DNA of 64,000 nucleotides from Streptomyces sp. P9-A2 (GTDB lineage: Bacteria > Actinomycetota > Actinomycetes > Streptomycetales > Streptomycetaceae). A model generated the notes under the pieces. The model ran no database searches and had not been told where the DNA came from. It was given only the letters and a program-made list of their open reading frames with translations. The position numbers and the translations under genes are program-made. Shown one piece after another: positions 1 to 7,553 of the stretch. The stretch covers positions 5,890,001 through 5,954,000 of the forward strand of contig NZ_JAZIFX010000001.1 in the NCBI RefSeq assembly GCF_036634175.1, given 5' to 3'. The number at the start of each line of letters is the position of its first letter. Position 1 is the first letter of the stretch.

Positions 1-57
1 CAGCGGAACACGCAACCGCGCGGCTGCCGCACGGCGGTGATCACTGTCGTCGGCGGC

Positions 58-1431
58 TCAGAGCCTCGTCCACGCCTCCTCCAGGGTGGCGCGCAGGATC
101 TGCTCGATCTCGTCGAACGTCCCCTGGTCGGAGATCAGCGGCGGGGCGAGCTGGACGACCGGGTCGCCGCGGTCGTCGGCACGGCAGTACAGGCCGTTCT
201 CGTACAGCTTCTTGGACAGGAAGCCGTACAGGACGCGCTCGGTCTCGGCGTCGTCGAAGGTCTCCTTGGTGTGCTTGTCCTTGACCAACTCGATGCCGTA
301 GAAGAAGCCGTTGCCGCGGACGTCGCCGACGATCGGCAGGTCGTACAGCTTCTCCAGCGTGGAGCGGAAGGCGTCCTCGTGGTCCAGCACATGCCGGTTG
401 AGGCCCTCGCGCTCGAACAGGTCGAGGTTGGCGACGCCCACCGCGGCCGAGACGGGGTGGCCGCCGAAGGTGTAGCCGTGCAGGAAGACGTTGTCACCCT
501 GGTAGAACGGCTCGGCGAGGCGGTCGGAGACGATGCAGGCGCCGATGGGGGAGTAGCCGGATGTCATGCCCTTGGCGCAGGTGATCATGTCCGGGACGTA
601 GTCGAACTTGTCGCAGGCGAACGTCGTGCCCAGGCGGCCGAAGGCGCAGATGACCTCGTCGGAGACGAGCAGGACGTCGTACTGATCGCAGATCTCGCGG
701 ACCCGCTGGAAGTAGCCGGGCGGCGGCGGGAAGCAGCCGCCGGCGTTCTGCACCGGCTCGAGGAAGACCGCGGCGACCGTGTCCGGGCCCTCGAAGAGGA
801 TCTGCTGCTCGATCTGGTCGGCGGCCCAGCGGCCGAACGCCTCGGGGTCGTCGCCGTGGATCGGGGCCCGGTAGATGTTGGTGTTCGGCACCTTGCGGGC
901 GCCCGGCACCAGCGGCTCGAACGGGGCCTTCAGCGCCGGCAGGCCGGTGATCGACAGGGCCCCCTGAGGGGTGCCGTGATAGGCCACCGCGCGGGAGATG
1001 ACCTTGTACTTGGTCGGCTTGCCGGTCAGCTTGAAGTACTGCTTGGCGAGCTTCCAGGCGGTCTCCACCGCCTCGCCGCCGCCGGTCGTGAAGAAGACCT
1101 TGTTCAGGTCGCCCGGCGCCTCGTGGGCCAGCCGCTCCGCCAGTTCCACGGCCTTGGGGTGGGCGTAGGACCACACGGGGAAGAAGGACAGTTCCTGCGC
1201 CTGCTTGAAGGCGGTCTCGGCGAGCTCGACCCTGCCGTGCCCCGCCTGGACGACGAACAGCCCGGCGAGACCGTCGAGGTACCGCTTGCCCCGGTCGTCG
1301 TAGATGTGGGTGCCCTCGCCGCGGACGATGGTGGGCACGGGGGAGTTCTCGTACGAGGACATGCGGGTGAAGTGCATCCACAGGTGGTCGTACGCGGCCC
1401 GGCTGAGGTCCTCGGGGCTGTCGGTGCTCAC
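58..1431 (-). CDS. Class III (PLP) aminotransferase, polyamine/omega-amino acid type
   Basis: A 457-residue fold-type I PLP enzyme that probably transfers the terminal amino group of putrescine or another omega-amine to pyruvate or 2-oxoglutarate. The family lysine lies in AKGMTSGYSP (K287), preceded by the PLP-ring Asp in LLVSDEVICAFGR. The TTGGGEAVETAWKLAKQY segment is the cofactor phosphate-binding region. The frame stays open upstream, but the GTG at 1431 is preferred: GGGGGA lies about 10 nt upstream inside the 3' end of the regulator gene, and homologues start near STDSPEDLSRAAYDHLW. It lies 2 nt after the Lrp/AsnC gene, which implies a two-gene operon with coupled translation. The divergent aldehyde dehydrogenase supports a role in diamine catabolism. 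Beta-alanine:pyruvate aminotransferase-like activity is the main alternative. Confidence 0.88.
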   Translation of the reverse strand: MSTDSPEDLSRAAYDHLWMHFTRMSSYENSPVPTIVRGEGTHIYDDRGKRYLDGLAGLFVVQAGHGRVELAETAFKQAQELSFFPVWSYAHPKAVELAERLAHEAPGDLNKVFFTTGGGEAVETAWKLAKQYFKLTGKPTKYKVISRAVAYHGTPQGALSITGLPALKAPFEPLVPGARKVPNTNIYRAPIHGDDPEAFGRWAADQIEQQILFEGPDTVAAVFLEPVQNAGGCFPPPPGYFQRVREICDQYDVLLVSDEVICAFGRLGTTFACDKFDYVPDMITCAKGMTSGYSPIGACIVSDRLAEPFYQGDNVFLHGYTFGGHPVSAAVGVANLDLFEREGLNRHVLDHEDAFRSTLEKLYDLPIVGDVRGNGFFYGIELVKDKHTKETFDDAETERVLYGFLSKKLYENGLYCRADDRGDPVVQLAPPLISDQGTFDEIEQILRATLEEAWTRL

Positions 1432-1433
1432 GA

Positions 1434-1952
1434 TTATCGGGTCCCCCACATGTAGGTCTGCTTCTTGAGCCTGAGGTAGACGAAACTCTCGGTGGAGCGC
1501 ACGCCGGGCACGGCCCGGATGCGTCGGTTGATGAGCTCCAGGAGGTGGTCGTCGTCCTCGCAGACGATCTCGACCATGAGGTCGAAGGAGCCCGCGGTCA
1601 TCACCACGTACTCGCACTCGTCCATGGCGCTCAGCGCGTCGGCCACGGACTCCACGTCACCCTCGACATGGACGCCGACCATCGCCTGCCTGCGGAAGCC
1701 CACCGTGAGCGGGTCCGTGACGGCGACGATCTGCATCACGCCCTGGTCGAGCAGCTTCTGCACGCGCTGGCGCACGGCCGCCTCCGACAGGCCGACGGCC
1801 TTGCCGATGGCGGCGTAGGGCCTGCGGCCGTCCTCCTGGAGCTGCTCGATGATGGCGAGGGAGACGGCGTCCAGGTGGGGACCGCCGCCGTTCCTGGACT
1901 CGCGGGAGTCCTTGGGTTCTGCGCTTCGACTGGCCACACGGTCACTGTGCAC
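1434..1952 (-). CDS. Lrp/AsnC-family transcriptional regulator of amine catabolism
   Basis: A 172-residue Lrp/AsnC regulator. The N-terminal winged helix-turn-helix is at about residues 27-75 (LDAVSLAIIEQLQEDGRRPY, then GLSEAAVRQRVQKLLDQG) and the C-terminal RAM ligand-binding/oligomerisation domain at about 90-165. The GTG at 1952 gives VHSDRVASRS; a second GTG five codons later is possible. It is divergent from the dehydrogenase at 2133 and forms an operon with the aminotransferase, so it probably senses an amine or amino acid and controls both directions and itself. The position and family match the polyamine-utilisation regulator EpuRI described in S. coelicolor; that correspondence is inferred from memory of gene order. 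Confidence 0.85.
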   Translation of the reverse strand: MHSDRVASRSAEPKDSRESRNGGGPHLDAVSLAIIEQLQEDGRRPYAAIGKAVGLSEAAVRQRVQKLLDQGVMQIVAVTDPLTVGFRRQAMVGVHVEGDVESVADALSAMDECEYVVMTAGSFDLMVEIVCEDDDHLLELINRRIRAVPGVRSTESFVYLRLKKQTYMWGTR

Positions 1953-1985
1953 GAGGTCTCGATCGTTCCGCAAGGCGCATTCGAT

Positions 1986-2026
1986 GAAATCCGTTGTTGC
2001 GAGGGTTGATGTTTGCGGATTTCGCA
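1986..2026. promoter_or_regulatory. Candidate Lrp/AsnC operator in divergent promoter region
   Basis: This is an AT-richer patch between the divergent regulator and dehydrogenase genes. GAAATCCG (1986-1993) is inverted as CGGATTTC (2016-2023), two turns apart, and the right half is itself a TGCG-GATTT-CGCA dyad (2014-2026). Lrp-family octamers commonly bind repeated dyads of this kind. The assignment is inferred from position and symmetry. Confidence 0.4.
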
Positions 2027-2132
2027 GAGTTGGGGTGGTCGGGGGTGTTGAATGCGTCAGGGGTCCGTCTAGGGTGGGTGTCTCAGAGGTTGGACACCTC
2101 GGACACCCACGAGGAACACCGGGAGGCCTGCA

Positions 2133-3572
2133 GTGAGCACCGAGCTGCGACGTCTGCGCAACTACATCGGCGGCGCGTTCCGTGACGCCGCCGACGGACG
2201 GACCACCGAGGTGGTCAACCCCGTGACCGGCGAGGCGTACGCGACCGCGCCGCTGTCCGGACAGGCCGACGTGGACGCCGCGATGGCGGCCGCCGCCGAG
2301 GCCTTCCCCGGCTGGCGCGACGCCACGCCGGCCGAGCGGCAGAAGGCCCTGCTGAAGGTCGCGGACGCCATCGAGGAGCGTGCCGAGGAACTCATCGCGG
2401 CCGAGGTGGAGAACACGGGCAAGCCCATCGGGCTGACCCGCACCGAGGAGATCCCGCCGATGGTCGACCAGATCCGCTTCTTCGCGGGCGCGGCGCGGAT
2501 GCTGGAGGGCCGCTCGGCCGGCGAGTACATGGAGGGTCTGACCTCCATCGTGCGCCGTGAGCCGGTCGGCGTCTGCGCCCAGGTCGCCCCCTGGAACTAC
2601 CCGATGATGATGGCCGTGTGGAAGTTCGCCCCGGCGATCGCGGCGGGCAACACGGTCGTCCTCAAGCCCTCGGACACCACTCCGGCCTCCACGGTCCTGC
2701 TCGCCGAGATCCTCGGCTCGGTCCTGCCGACGGGCGTCTTCAACGTCGTCTGCGGCGACCGCGACACCGGCCGCATGATGGTCGAGCACGACACCCCGGC
2801 GATGGCGTCCATCACCGGTTCGGTACGGGCCGGCATGCAGGTCGCCGAGTCCGCGTCCAAGGACCTCAAGCGCGTCCACCTGGAGCTGGGCGGCAAGGCG
2901 CCGGTCGTAGTCTTCGAGGACACCGACATCGCCAAGGCCGTGGAGGGCATCTCCGTCGCGGGCTTCTTCAACGCCGGCCAGGACTGTACGGCCGCCACGC
3001 GTGTCCTCGTCCACGAGTCGATCCACGACGAGTTCGTCACTGCCCTCGCCAAGGCCGCCGCCGACACGAAGACGGGCGCCCCCGACGACGAGGACGTCCT
3101 CTTCGGCCCGCTCAACAACGCCCGTCAACTGGCCCAGGTGGAGGGCTTCGTCGACCGGCTCCCCGCGCACGCGCGCGTGGAGGCCGGCGGCAGGCGCGTC
3201 GGCGACAAGGGCTTCTTCTACGCGCCCACCGTGGTCTCGGGCCTGAAGCAGGACGACGAGATCGTCCAGAAGGAGGTCTTCGGCCCGGTCATCACCGTCC
3301 AGACCTTCACCGACGAGGACCAGGCCGTCGCGTACGCCAACGGCGTCGAGTACGCGCTGGCCTCCTCGGTGTGGACCAAGGACCACTCCCGCGCGATGCG
3401 CATGTCCAAGAAGCTCGACTTCGGCTGCGTGTGGATCAACACCCACATCCCGCTGGTCGCGGAGATGCCGCACGGCGGCTTCAAGAAGTCCGGCTACGGC
3501 AAGGACCTCAGCGCCTACGGCTTCGACGACTACACGCGCATCAAGCACGTGATGACGTCGCTCGACGCGTAA
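2133..3572 (+). CDS. Gamma-aminobutyraldehyde dehydrogenase-like NAD(P)+ aldehyde dehydrogenase
   Basis: A 479-residue aldehyde dehydrogenase expected to oxidise 4-aminobutyraldehyde, made from putrescine by the neighbouring aminotransferase, to GABA in the cytosol. The cofactor-binding segment APWNYPMMMAVWKFAPAIAAGN, the general-base Glu in HLELGGKAP (E251) and the nucleophilic Cys in NAGQDCTAATR (C285) are all present with the family spacing of 34. EMPHGGFKKSGYGKD near the C terminus is typical of PatD/betaine-aldehyde-type enzymes. The GTG start is fixed by GGGAGG at 2121-2126. It is divergent from the Lrp/AsnC gene. It shares the NxGQDCTAATR signature with the second dehydrogenase at 8386, so the two may divide gamma-glutamylated and free substrates. 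Confidence 0.87.
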   Translation: MSTELRRLRNYIGGAFRDAADGRTTEVVNPVTGEAYATAPLSGQADVDAAMAAAAEAFPGWRDATPAERQKALLKVADAIEERAEELIAAEVENTGKPIGLTRTEEIPPMVDQIRFFAGAARMLEGRSAGEYMEGLTSIVRREPVGVCAQVAPWNYPMMMAVWKFAPAIAAGNTVVLKPSDTTPASTVLLAEILGSVLPTGVFNVVCGDRDTGRMMVEHDTPAMASITGSVRAGMQVAESASKDLKRVHLELGGKAPVVVFEDTDIAKAVEGISVAGFFNAGQDCTAATRVLVHESIHDEFVTALAKAAADTKTGAPDDEDVLFGPLNNARQLAQVEGFVDRLPAHARVEAGGRRVGDKGFFYAPTVVSGLKQDDEIVQKEVFGPVITVQTFTDEDQAVAYANGVEYALASSVWTKDHSRAMRMSKKLDFGCVWINTHIPLVAEMPHGGFKKSGYGKDLSAYGFDDYTRIKHVMTSLDA

Positions 3573-3621
3573 GGGCTCGCCGCCCGGCCCCGCCCGGGCG
3601 GCGGAGCCGCATGCCGGTTCA

Positions 3622-3648
3622 GCCCCGCGCCCCTTCCGGGCGCGGGGC
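3622..3648 (+). terminator. Intrinsic terminator after the dehydrogenase
   Basis: GCCCCGCGCCC (3622-3632) pairs perfectly with GGGCGCGGGGC (3638-3648) across a 5-nt loop, followed by TT. It lies 50 nt after the stop codon at 3572. Confidence 0.7.
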
Positions 3649-3733
3649 TTCTCGAGGGTGCCGGCCGATGGCCGGTGAGGGGTGAGCACGCGAAGTGCGC
3701 GGAGGGCGGGGGGAGTTCACTCGACCCCAGTTT

Positions 3734-3747
3734 TTGAACACGTTCAA
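3734..3747. promoter_or_regulatory. TTGAAC-AC-GTTCAA palindrome, candidate repressor operator
   Basis: A perfect 6-bp inverted repeat with a 2-bp centre in an AT-rich patch, 20 nt upstream of the start at 3768. The GAAC-N2-GTTC core is of the kind bound by TetR-type repressors. No regulator gene adjoins it, so the cognate protein would be encoded elsewhere. Confidence 0.45.
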
Positions 3748-3767
3748 CAAGGGCGTATGTTGTCGCC

Positions 3768-4295
3768 ATGAGCGACAGAGCCGCCCTGCTCAAGGGCATT
3801 CGCGTCTGGTTGGTCCTCTTCGTCGTCTGCCTGGTGCTCAGTGGTGCCACGGCCTTCCCCCTGGTGCACGAACTGCGCTGGACCGAGGAGGTGCTCCGCT
3901 CCCTGGGGGCACCGGAGCACCTTCCCGCCCTCATGGAGTGGATCGAGCGGGTCCGGGACGGACTCGACGCCGCCGACGCCGAGTATCCGTTCCTTCTCTA
4001 CGGCACCGACTGGCTGGCCTTCGCCCACCTCGTGATCGCCGTCGCCTTCTACGGCCCCTACCGCGACCCGGTCCGCAACATCTGGGTCGTCGAGTTCGGC
4101 ATGATCGCCTGCGCCGGCGTCATTCCGCTCGCCCTCGTCTGCGGCCCGGTCCGCGGCATCCCCTTCTGGTGGAGCGTCATCGACATGGCGTTCGGGGTGT
4201 TCGGCGTGATCCCGCTGTACGCCGTACGCAAGAGGATCAAGCGGCTGGAAGCGCTCACCCCGTACGCCGCGCCGGCCCCCGTGTCCTCGGCGTGA
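3768..4295 (+). CDS. Uncharacterised four-helix membrane protein
   Basis: A 175-residue protein with four predicted membrane segments at about residues 11-31, 81-96, 108-126 and 131-152, and a short basic loop near the C terminus (VRKRIKRLEAL). The segment between helices 1 and 2 is acidic and contains WIERVRDGLDAADAEYPFLLYGTDW. No catalytic motif is visible. The ATG lies 20 nt after a palindromic candidate operator, which suggests conditional expression. It is convergent with the glycerophosphodiesterase, and a short TCCCGGT-TCT-ACCGGGA hairpin (4313-4329) sits at the junction. The family is not recognised beyond a generic conserved actinobacterial membrane protein. Confidence 0.75.
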   Translation: MSDRAALLKGIRVWLVLFVVCLVLSGATAFPLVHELRWTEEVLRSLGAPEHLPALMEWIERVRDGLDAADAEYPFLLYGTDWLAFAHLVIAVAFYGPYRDPVRNIWVVEFGMIACAGVIPLALVCGPVRGIPFWWSVIDMAFGVFGVIPLYAVRKRIKRLEALTPYAAPAPVSSA

Positions 4296-4320
4296 TCCGC
4301 CGGGCGGGCCCTTCCCGGTT

Positions 4321-5007
4321 CTACCGGGAGGCGCGCAGGGCGCACAGGACGTCGATGCGGTTGGTGGTGATCGAGTCGGCGCCCAGCGCCAGCAGGCGGC
4401 GCAGGGAGCGGCGGGTGTCCGGGGTCCACACGGAGAGCAGATAGCCGTCCGCGTGGACCCGGTCGGCGAGGGCCCGGTCGACCAGACTGAAGCGGTAGTT
4501 CAGCCAGCGCGGCCGGACCGCCTCCAGGAGACCGGCGCGCGGCGGGGCCGGCGACGTGTGGGTGAGGGCGATCTCGGCGGACGGGTCCGCCGCGCGCACG
4601 GCGAGCATGGCGGCGGCGCCCGCGCAGTAGCGGACACGGTCCCGGGCGCCGTGCTCCCGTACGGCGTCCACGATCCGGCGCACCGCGCGAGGGGCGGGAT
4701 CGCCCGGCAGGTCCAGCATGACCCCGCTGCCCCCGGTCGCCGACAGCGCGTCCGCGAGCGTGGGCACACCGCCGTCGGTCAGGCCGCGTACCTCCTCCCA
4801 GGACAGCGACCGCAGCGGGCGGTCGTGCCCCCAGAGCCGCTTCAGCGTCTCGTCGTGCAGCAGGACCGGTACGCCGTCCCGGGTGAGGCGCACATCGAAC
4901 TCGACCGCGTCCGCGCCCTTGTCGAGCGCGGAGCGCAGCGAGGCGAGCGTGTTCTCACGGACGTGGTACGGGTCGCCGCGGTGGGCCACGGCGGTCACGT
5001 TGCGCAT
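4321..5007 (-). CDS. Glycerophosphodiester phosphodiesterase
   Basis: A 228-residue TIM-barrel phosphodiesterase of the GDPD family, which hydrolyses deacylated phospholipids to glycerol-3-phosphate and an alcohol. The family signatures are in order: AHRGDPYHVRENTLASL (catalytic His, Glu-Asn), ADAVEFDVRLTRDG (metal-binding Glu/Asp) and VLLHDETLKR (second His). C-terminal barrel strands end in LALGADSITTNRID. The ATG at 5007 is chosen because AAGGA precedes it, and upstream sequence in frame is low complexity. No signal peptide is seen, so it is probably cytosolic. It lies 92 nt downstream of the deaminase gene on the same strand and may be co-transcribed with it. Confidence 0.85.
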   Translation of the reverse strand: MRNVTAVAHRGDPYHVRENTLASLRSALDKGADAVEFDVRLTRDGVPVLLHDETLKRLWGHDRPLRSLSWEEVRGLTDGGVPTLADALSATGGSGVMLDLPGDPAPRAVRRIVDAVREHGARDRVRYCAGAAAMLAVRAADPSAEIALTHTSPAPPRAGLLEAVRPRWLNYRFSLVDRALADRVHADGYLLSVWTPDTRRSLRRLLALGADSITTNRIDVLCALRASR

Positions 5008-5064
5008 GGCAGTCCTTCGCGGAGTCGGTTCACCTGTCGGTTCACGGGACGACCTGTCCACCGC

Positions 5065-5103
5065 GGCGGAGGACGGATTCACTACGGCGGAGGACGGATT
5101 CAC
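5065..5103. repeat. Two tandem copies of a 21-bp unit
   Basis: GGCGGAGGACGGATTCAC occurs at 5065-5082 and 5086-5103. The second copy overlaps the last codons and stop of the deaminase gene, consistent with a small local duplication just behind that gene. Confidence 0.8.
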
Positions 5104-6176
5104 CGCAGCGGCCGGGAGGTGAGCCAGGACGTGGTGTAGGCGTCGATCTCGGCCGCCAGCCGTGCCTTGGCCGGCTCGTCCAGGAACGACGCCTCCACCG
5201 CGTTCTTCGCCAGCGCACCCAGACCCCGCTCGTCGAGGTCCAACAGCCGCGCGGCGATCGCGTACTCGGTGTTGAGGTCGGTGCCGAACATCGGCGGGTC
5301 GTCGGAGTTGACGGTGACCAGCACACCGGCGCGGACGAACTCCTTGATCGGGTGCTCGTCCAGGTCGGCGACCGCGCGGGTGGCGATGTTGGAGGTGGGG
5401 CACACCTCCAGCGCGATGCGCCGTTCGGCGAGGTGCGCGAGCAGTTCGGGGTCCTGGGCGGCGCTGGTGCCGTGCCCGATCCGCTCCGCGCGCAGGTCGA
5501 CCAGGGCGTCCCACACCGTCCCGGGGCCGGTGGTCTCACCGGCGTGCGGCACCGAGCGCAGGCCCGCGGCGATGGCCCGGTCGAAGTACGGCTTGAACTG
5601 TGGCCGGGGCACCCCGATCTCGGGTCCGCCCAGGCCGAAGGAGACCAGGCCCTCCGGGCGCAGCCGGTCGTCGGTGGCGAGCCGGGTGGTCTCCTCGGCG
5701 GCCTCCGGGCCGGCCTCGCCGGGAATGTCGAAGCACCAGCGGAGCACGGTCCCGAACTCCGACTCGGCCGCCTTGCGGGCGTCCTCGATCGCCTCCATGA
5801 ACGCACGCTCGTCGATCCCGCGGCGGGTCGACGAGAACGGGGTGATCGTCAGCTCGGCGTACCGCACCTGCTGCCGGGCCAGCTCACGCGCCACCTCGTA
5901 GGTGAGCAGCCGGACGTCCTCGGGCGTGCGGACCAGGTCGACGACGGACAGGTACACGTCGATGAAGTGGGCGAAGTCCGTGAAGGTGAAGTAGTCGGCG
6001 AGCGCCTCGGGGTCGGCGGGGACCTTGGAGCCGGGATGGCGGGCGGCCAGCTCCGAGACGATGCGGGGGGAGGCGGAACCGATGTGGTGCACGTGCAGTT
6101 CGGCCTTGGGCAGTCCGGCGATGAAGTCGTGCGGGCCGCTGCCCGCCTCTGCGGACGCGGCGAGACGTTCGGTCAT
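5100..6176 (-). CDS. Adenosine deaminase-family enzyme, possibly aminodeoxyfutalosine deaminase
   Basis: A 358-residue amidohydrolase of the adenosine/AMP deaminase family, which hydrolyses a 6-amino-purine nucleoside to the 6-oxo form. The metal ligands are visible: HxH in AELHVHHIGS (H28, H30), VPHAGETTG (His and catalytic Glu), ERIGHGTSA and the Asp pair in VNSDDPPMFGT. The ATG at 6176 has GAGAGGG upstream. The HHIGS variant after HxH and the FGLGGPEIGVPR loop differ from ordinary adenosine deaminase. A Streptomyces homologue at this chromosomal position (Sco5662, as recalled) was shown to deaminate 6-amino-6-deoxyfutalosine in menaquinone synthesis, so the substrate may be that rather than adenosine. 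It is divergent from the DUF4190 gene. Confidence 0.82.
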   Translation of the reverse strand: MTERLAASAEAGSGPHDFIAGLPKAELHVHHIGSASPRIVSELAARHPGSKVPADPEALADYFTFTDFAHFIDVYLSVVDLVRTPEDVRLLTYEVARELARQQVRYAELTITPFSSTRRGIDERAFMEAIEDARKAAESEFGTVLRWCFDIPGEAGPEAAEETTRLATDDRLRPEGLVSFGLGGPEIGVPRPQFKPYFDRAIAAGLRSVPHAGETTGPGTVWDALVDLRAERIGHGTSAAQDPELLAHLAERRIALEVCPTSNIATRAVADLDEHPIKEFVRAGVLVTVNSDDPPMFGTDLNTEYAIAARLLDLDERGLGALAKNAVEASFLDEPAKARLAAEIDAYTTSWLTSRPLR

Positions 6177-6328
6177 GGTCCCTCTCCGGGAGCGGCGCCC
6201 CCGGCCGGGATGCGGCGGGACGCGGGTGATCGGCTGATCGGTGGATCGAGGATCATCGTAGGCCGGGCACGCACGGGACGGGGGTGGGCCGTACGATGAC
6301 GGGACGTTCGACGGAGGGGGTCCAGCGT

Positions 6329-7246
6329 ATGTCCGACGACGCGCAGGCGCCGGAAGCGCGGGGGAACCCGGCGGGCGGAACTCCGCCCCGGGACCCGCAT
6401 GTTCACGACGACGTCTGGGCGGAGCCGGCCGACAGCAGGGCCGCGCAGGCCCAGCCGCCCCAGAGCCCGCCACGCGACGTGGCGCCACCCGAGCCGACCC
6501 AGGTGGATCTCGGCAGCCGGGGCACGACCGGCCCGTCGGGCTCCGCCGAGGTCATCGATCCGTTCGCTCTCCCGGAATTCGACCCACCGGCGCCCTCCCC
6601 GAGTACGCCCGGCGCGGCCAGCACGCCCCCGGCCTCCGGCACTCCGTCCGTTCCCTCGGCGCCTTCCGCGCACGACCAGCGGACGGTCACGTCCTTCCCC
6701 GCGACGGGCGCCCCGGCCACCCACCCGGCCTCGCCGTCCGCTCCGTCCTGGGCCGACCCCTCCGCCCCGTCCGCCCCCGCGATGCCCGCCGGCTACGGCG
6801 CCGCGGTCCCCGACCCCTTCGCGCCCCCGGCCGCCGAGCCGGTCCCGCCGCCGCCCATCGCCCCCGGCCCGGCGCCATACGGCTACCCGGGCGGCCCCCA
6901 GGGCGGTTACGCCCACTCGGCCGTGCAGCCACAGCCGCCCGGTTACGCCGGTATGCCCGACCAGGGCTACTACGGCTGGACCGGCATGCCTCCGCAGCCC
7001 GCCAACGGCATGGGCGTCGCCGGACTCGTGCTCGGGATCATCTCGGCCGTCATCTTCTGCCTCTGGCCGCTGGCCATCGGGCTCGGCGTCCTCGCCGTGA
7101 TCTTCAGTGTCCTGGGCCGGGGCAAGGCCGCCCGCGGCGAAGCCACGAACCCGGGCCACGCCCTGGCCGGTCTCATCTGCGGCTGGGCAGGCATCCTCCT
7201 GGGTGCCGGCTTCGGCGTCCTCGTCCTCACCACGCCCTACTGGTAG
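6329..7246 (+). CDS. DUF4190-domain membrane protein with long Pro/Ala-rich N terminus
   Basis: A 305-residue protein. Residues 1-225 are low-complexity Pro/Ala/Ser-rich and likely disordered and cytoplasmic. The last 80 residues hold the DUF4190 signature GMGVAGLVLGIISAVIFCLW plus a second membrane segment GHALAGLICGWAGILLGAGF, giving two to three transmembrane helices. The frame extends further upstream, but the ATG at 6329 follows GGAGGGGG with 8-nt spacing. The function of the family is unknown. In actinobacteria such proteins are small envelope proteins. A perfect 18-bp palindrome terminates the gene. Confidence 0.8.
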   Translation: MSDDAQAPEARGNPAGGTPPRDPHVHDDVWAEPADSRAAQAQPPQSPPRDVAPPEPTQVDLGSRGTTGPSGSAEVIDPFALPEFDPPAPSPSTPGAASTPPASGTPSVPSAPSAHDQRTVTSFPATGAPATHPASPSAPSWADPSAPSAPAMPAGYGAAVPDPFAPPAAEPVPPPPIAPGPAPYGYPGGPQGGYAHSAVQPQPPGYAGMPDQGYYGWTGMPPQPANGMGVAGLVLGIISAVIFCLWPLAIGLGVLAVIFSVLGRGKAARGEATNPGHALAGLICGWAGILLGAGFGVLVLTTPYW

Positions 7247-7266
7247 GACCTCTCGTCCGGACCGTG

Positions 7267-7284
7267 CGGGGCTCGCGAGCCCCG
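7267..7284 (+). terminator. 18-bp perfect palindrome, terminator
   Basis: CGGGGCTCGCGAGCCCCG is fully self-complementary and lies 21 nt after the DUF4190 stop. There is no T tract, as is usual for high-GC terminators. Confidence 0.55.
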
Positions 7285-7297
7285 GTGCCCGATCCGG

Positions 7298-7393
7298 CCC
7301 GACCCCCACGGAAGCCCCAAGACTTCGGCTCGTGCCCCGGCTCTCGCCGAGGACCGGGCCCGGTTGGCACGCCCGACCCCCACGGAAGCCCCA
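7298..7393. repeat. Two direct copies of a 22-bp sequence
   Basis: The 22-bp element at 7298-7319, which contains GACCCCCACGGAAGCCCCA, recurs exactly at 7372-7393, 74 bp downstream. The intervening sequence is non-coding. Confidence 0.75.
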
Positions 7394-7444
7394 TTCGGCG
7401 CCGGGCCCGTCCCCAGGGCGCCCGCCCGGCCCCGAACGGTTATC

Positions 7445-7500
7445 GTCCGCCCGTCCGCCCGTCCGCCCGTCCGCCCGTCCGCCCGTCCGCCCGTCCGCCC
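7445..7500. repeat. GTCCGCCC octamer repeated seven times
   Basis: Seven uninterrupted perfect copies of GTCCGCCC sit in the 307-bp gap between the DUF4190 gene and the convergent NADAR gene. The copy number could vary between strains. Confidence 0.9.
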
Positions 7501-7553
7501 GCCTGGTGGCCTGGTGGCCGGGGCCTCAGCGTGGCGGGCCGGGCCCGGACCGC

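Noticed and set aside
1..57. Feature before the aminotransferase stop
   Set aside because: The 57 bases hold no complete hairpin or gene end that can be supported.
1434..3689. Long minus-strand frame overlapping the dehydrogenase at 2133
   Set aside because: Only the part below 1952 encodes the Lrp/AsnC protein. The rest is the low-complexity antisense reading of the dehydrogenase, as is common in high-GC DNA.
7445..7500. CRISPR array
   Set aside because: The octamers are contiguous without spacers, so this is a simple tandem repeat.
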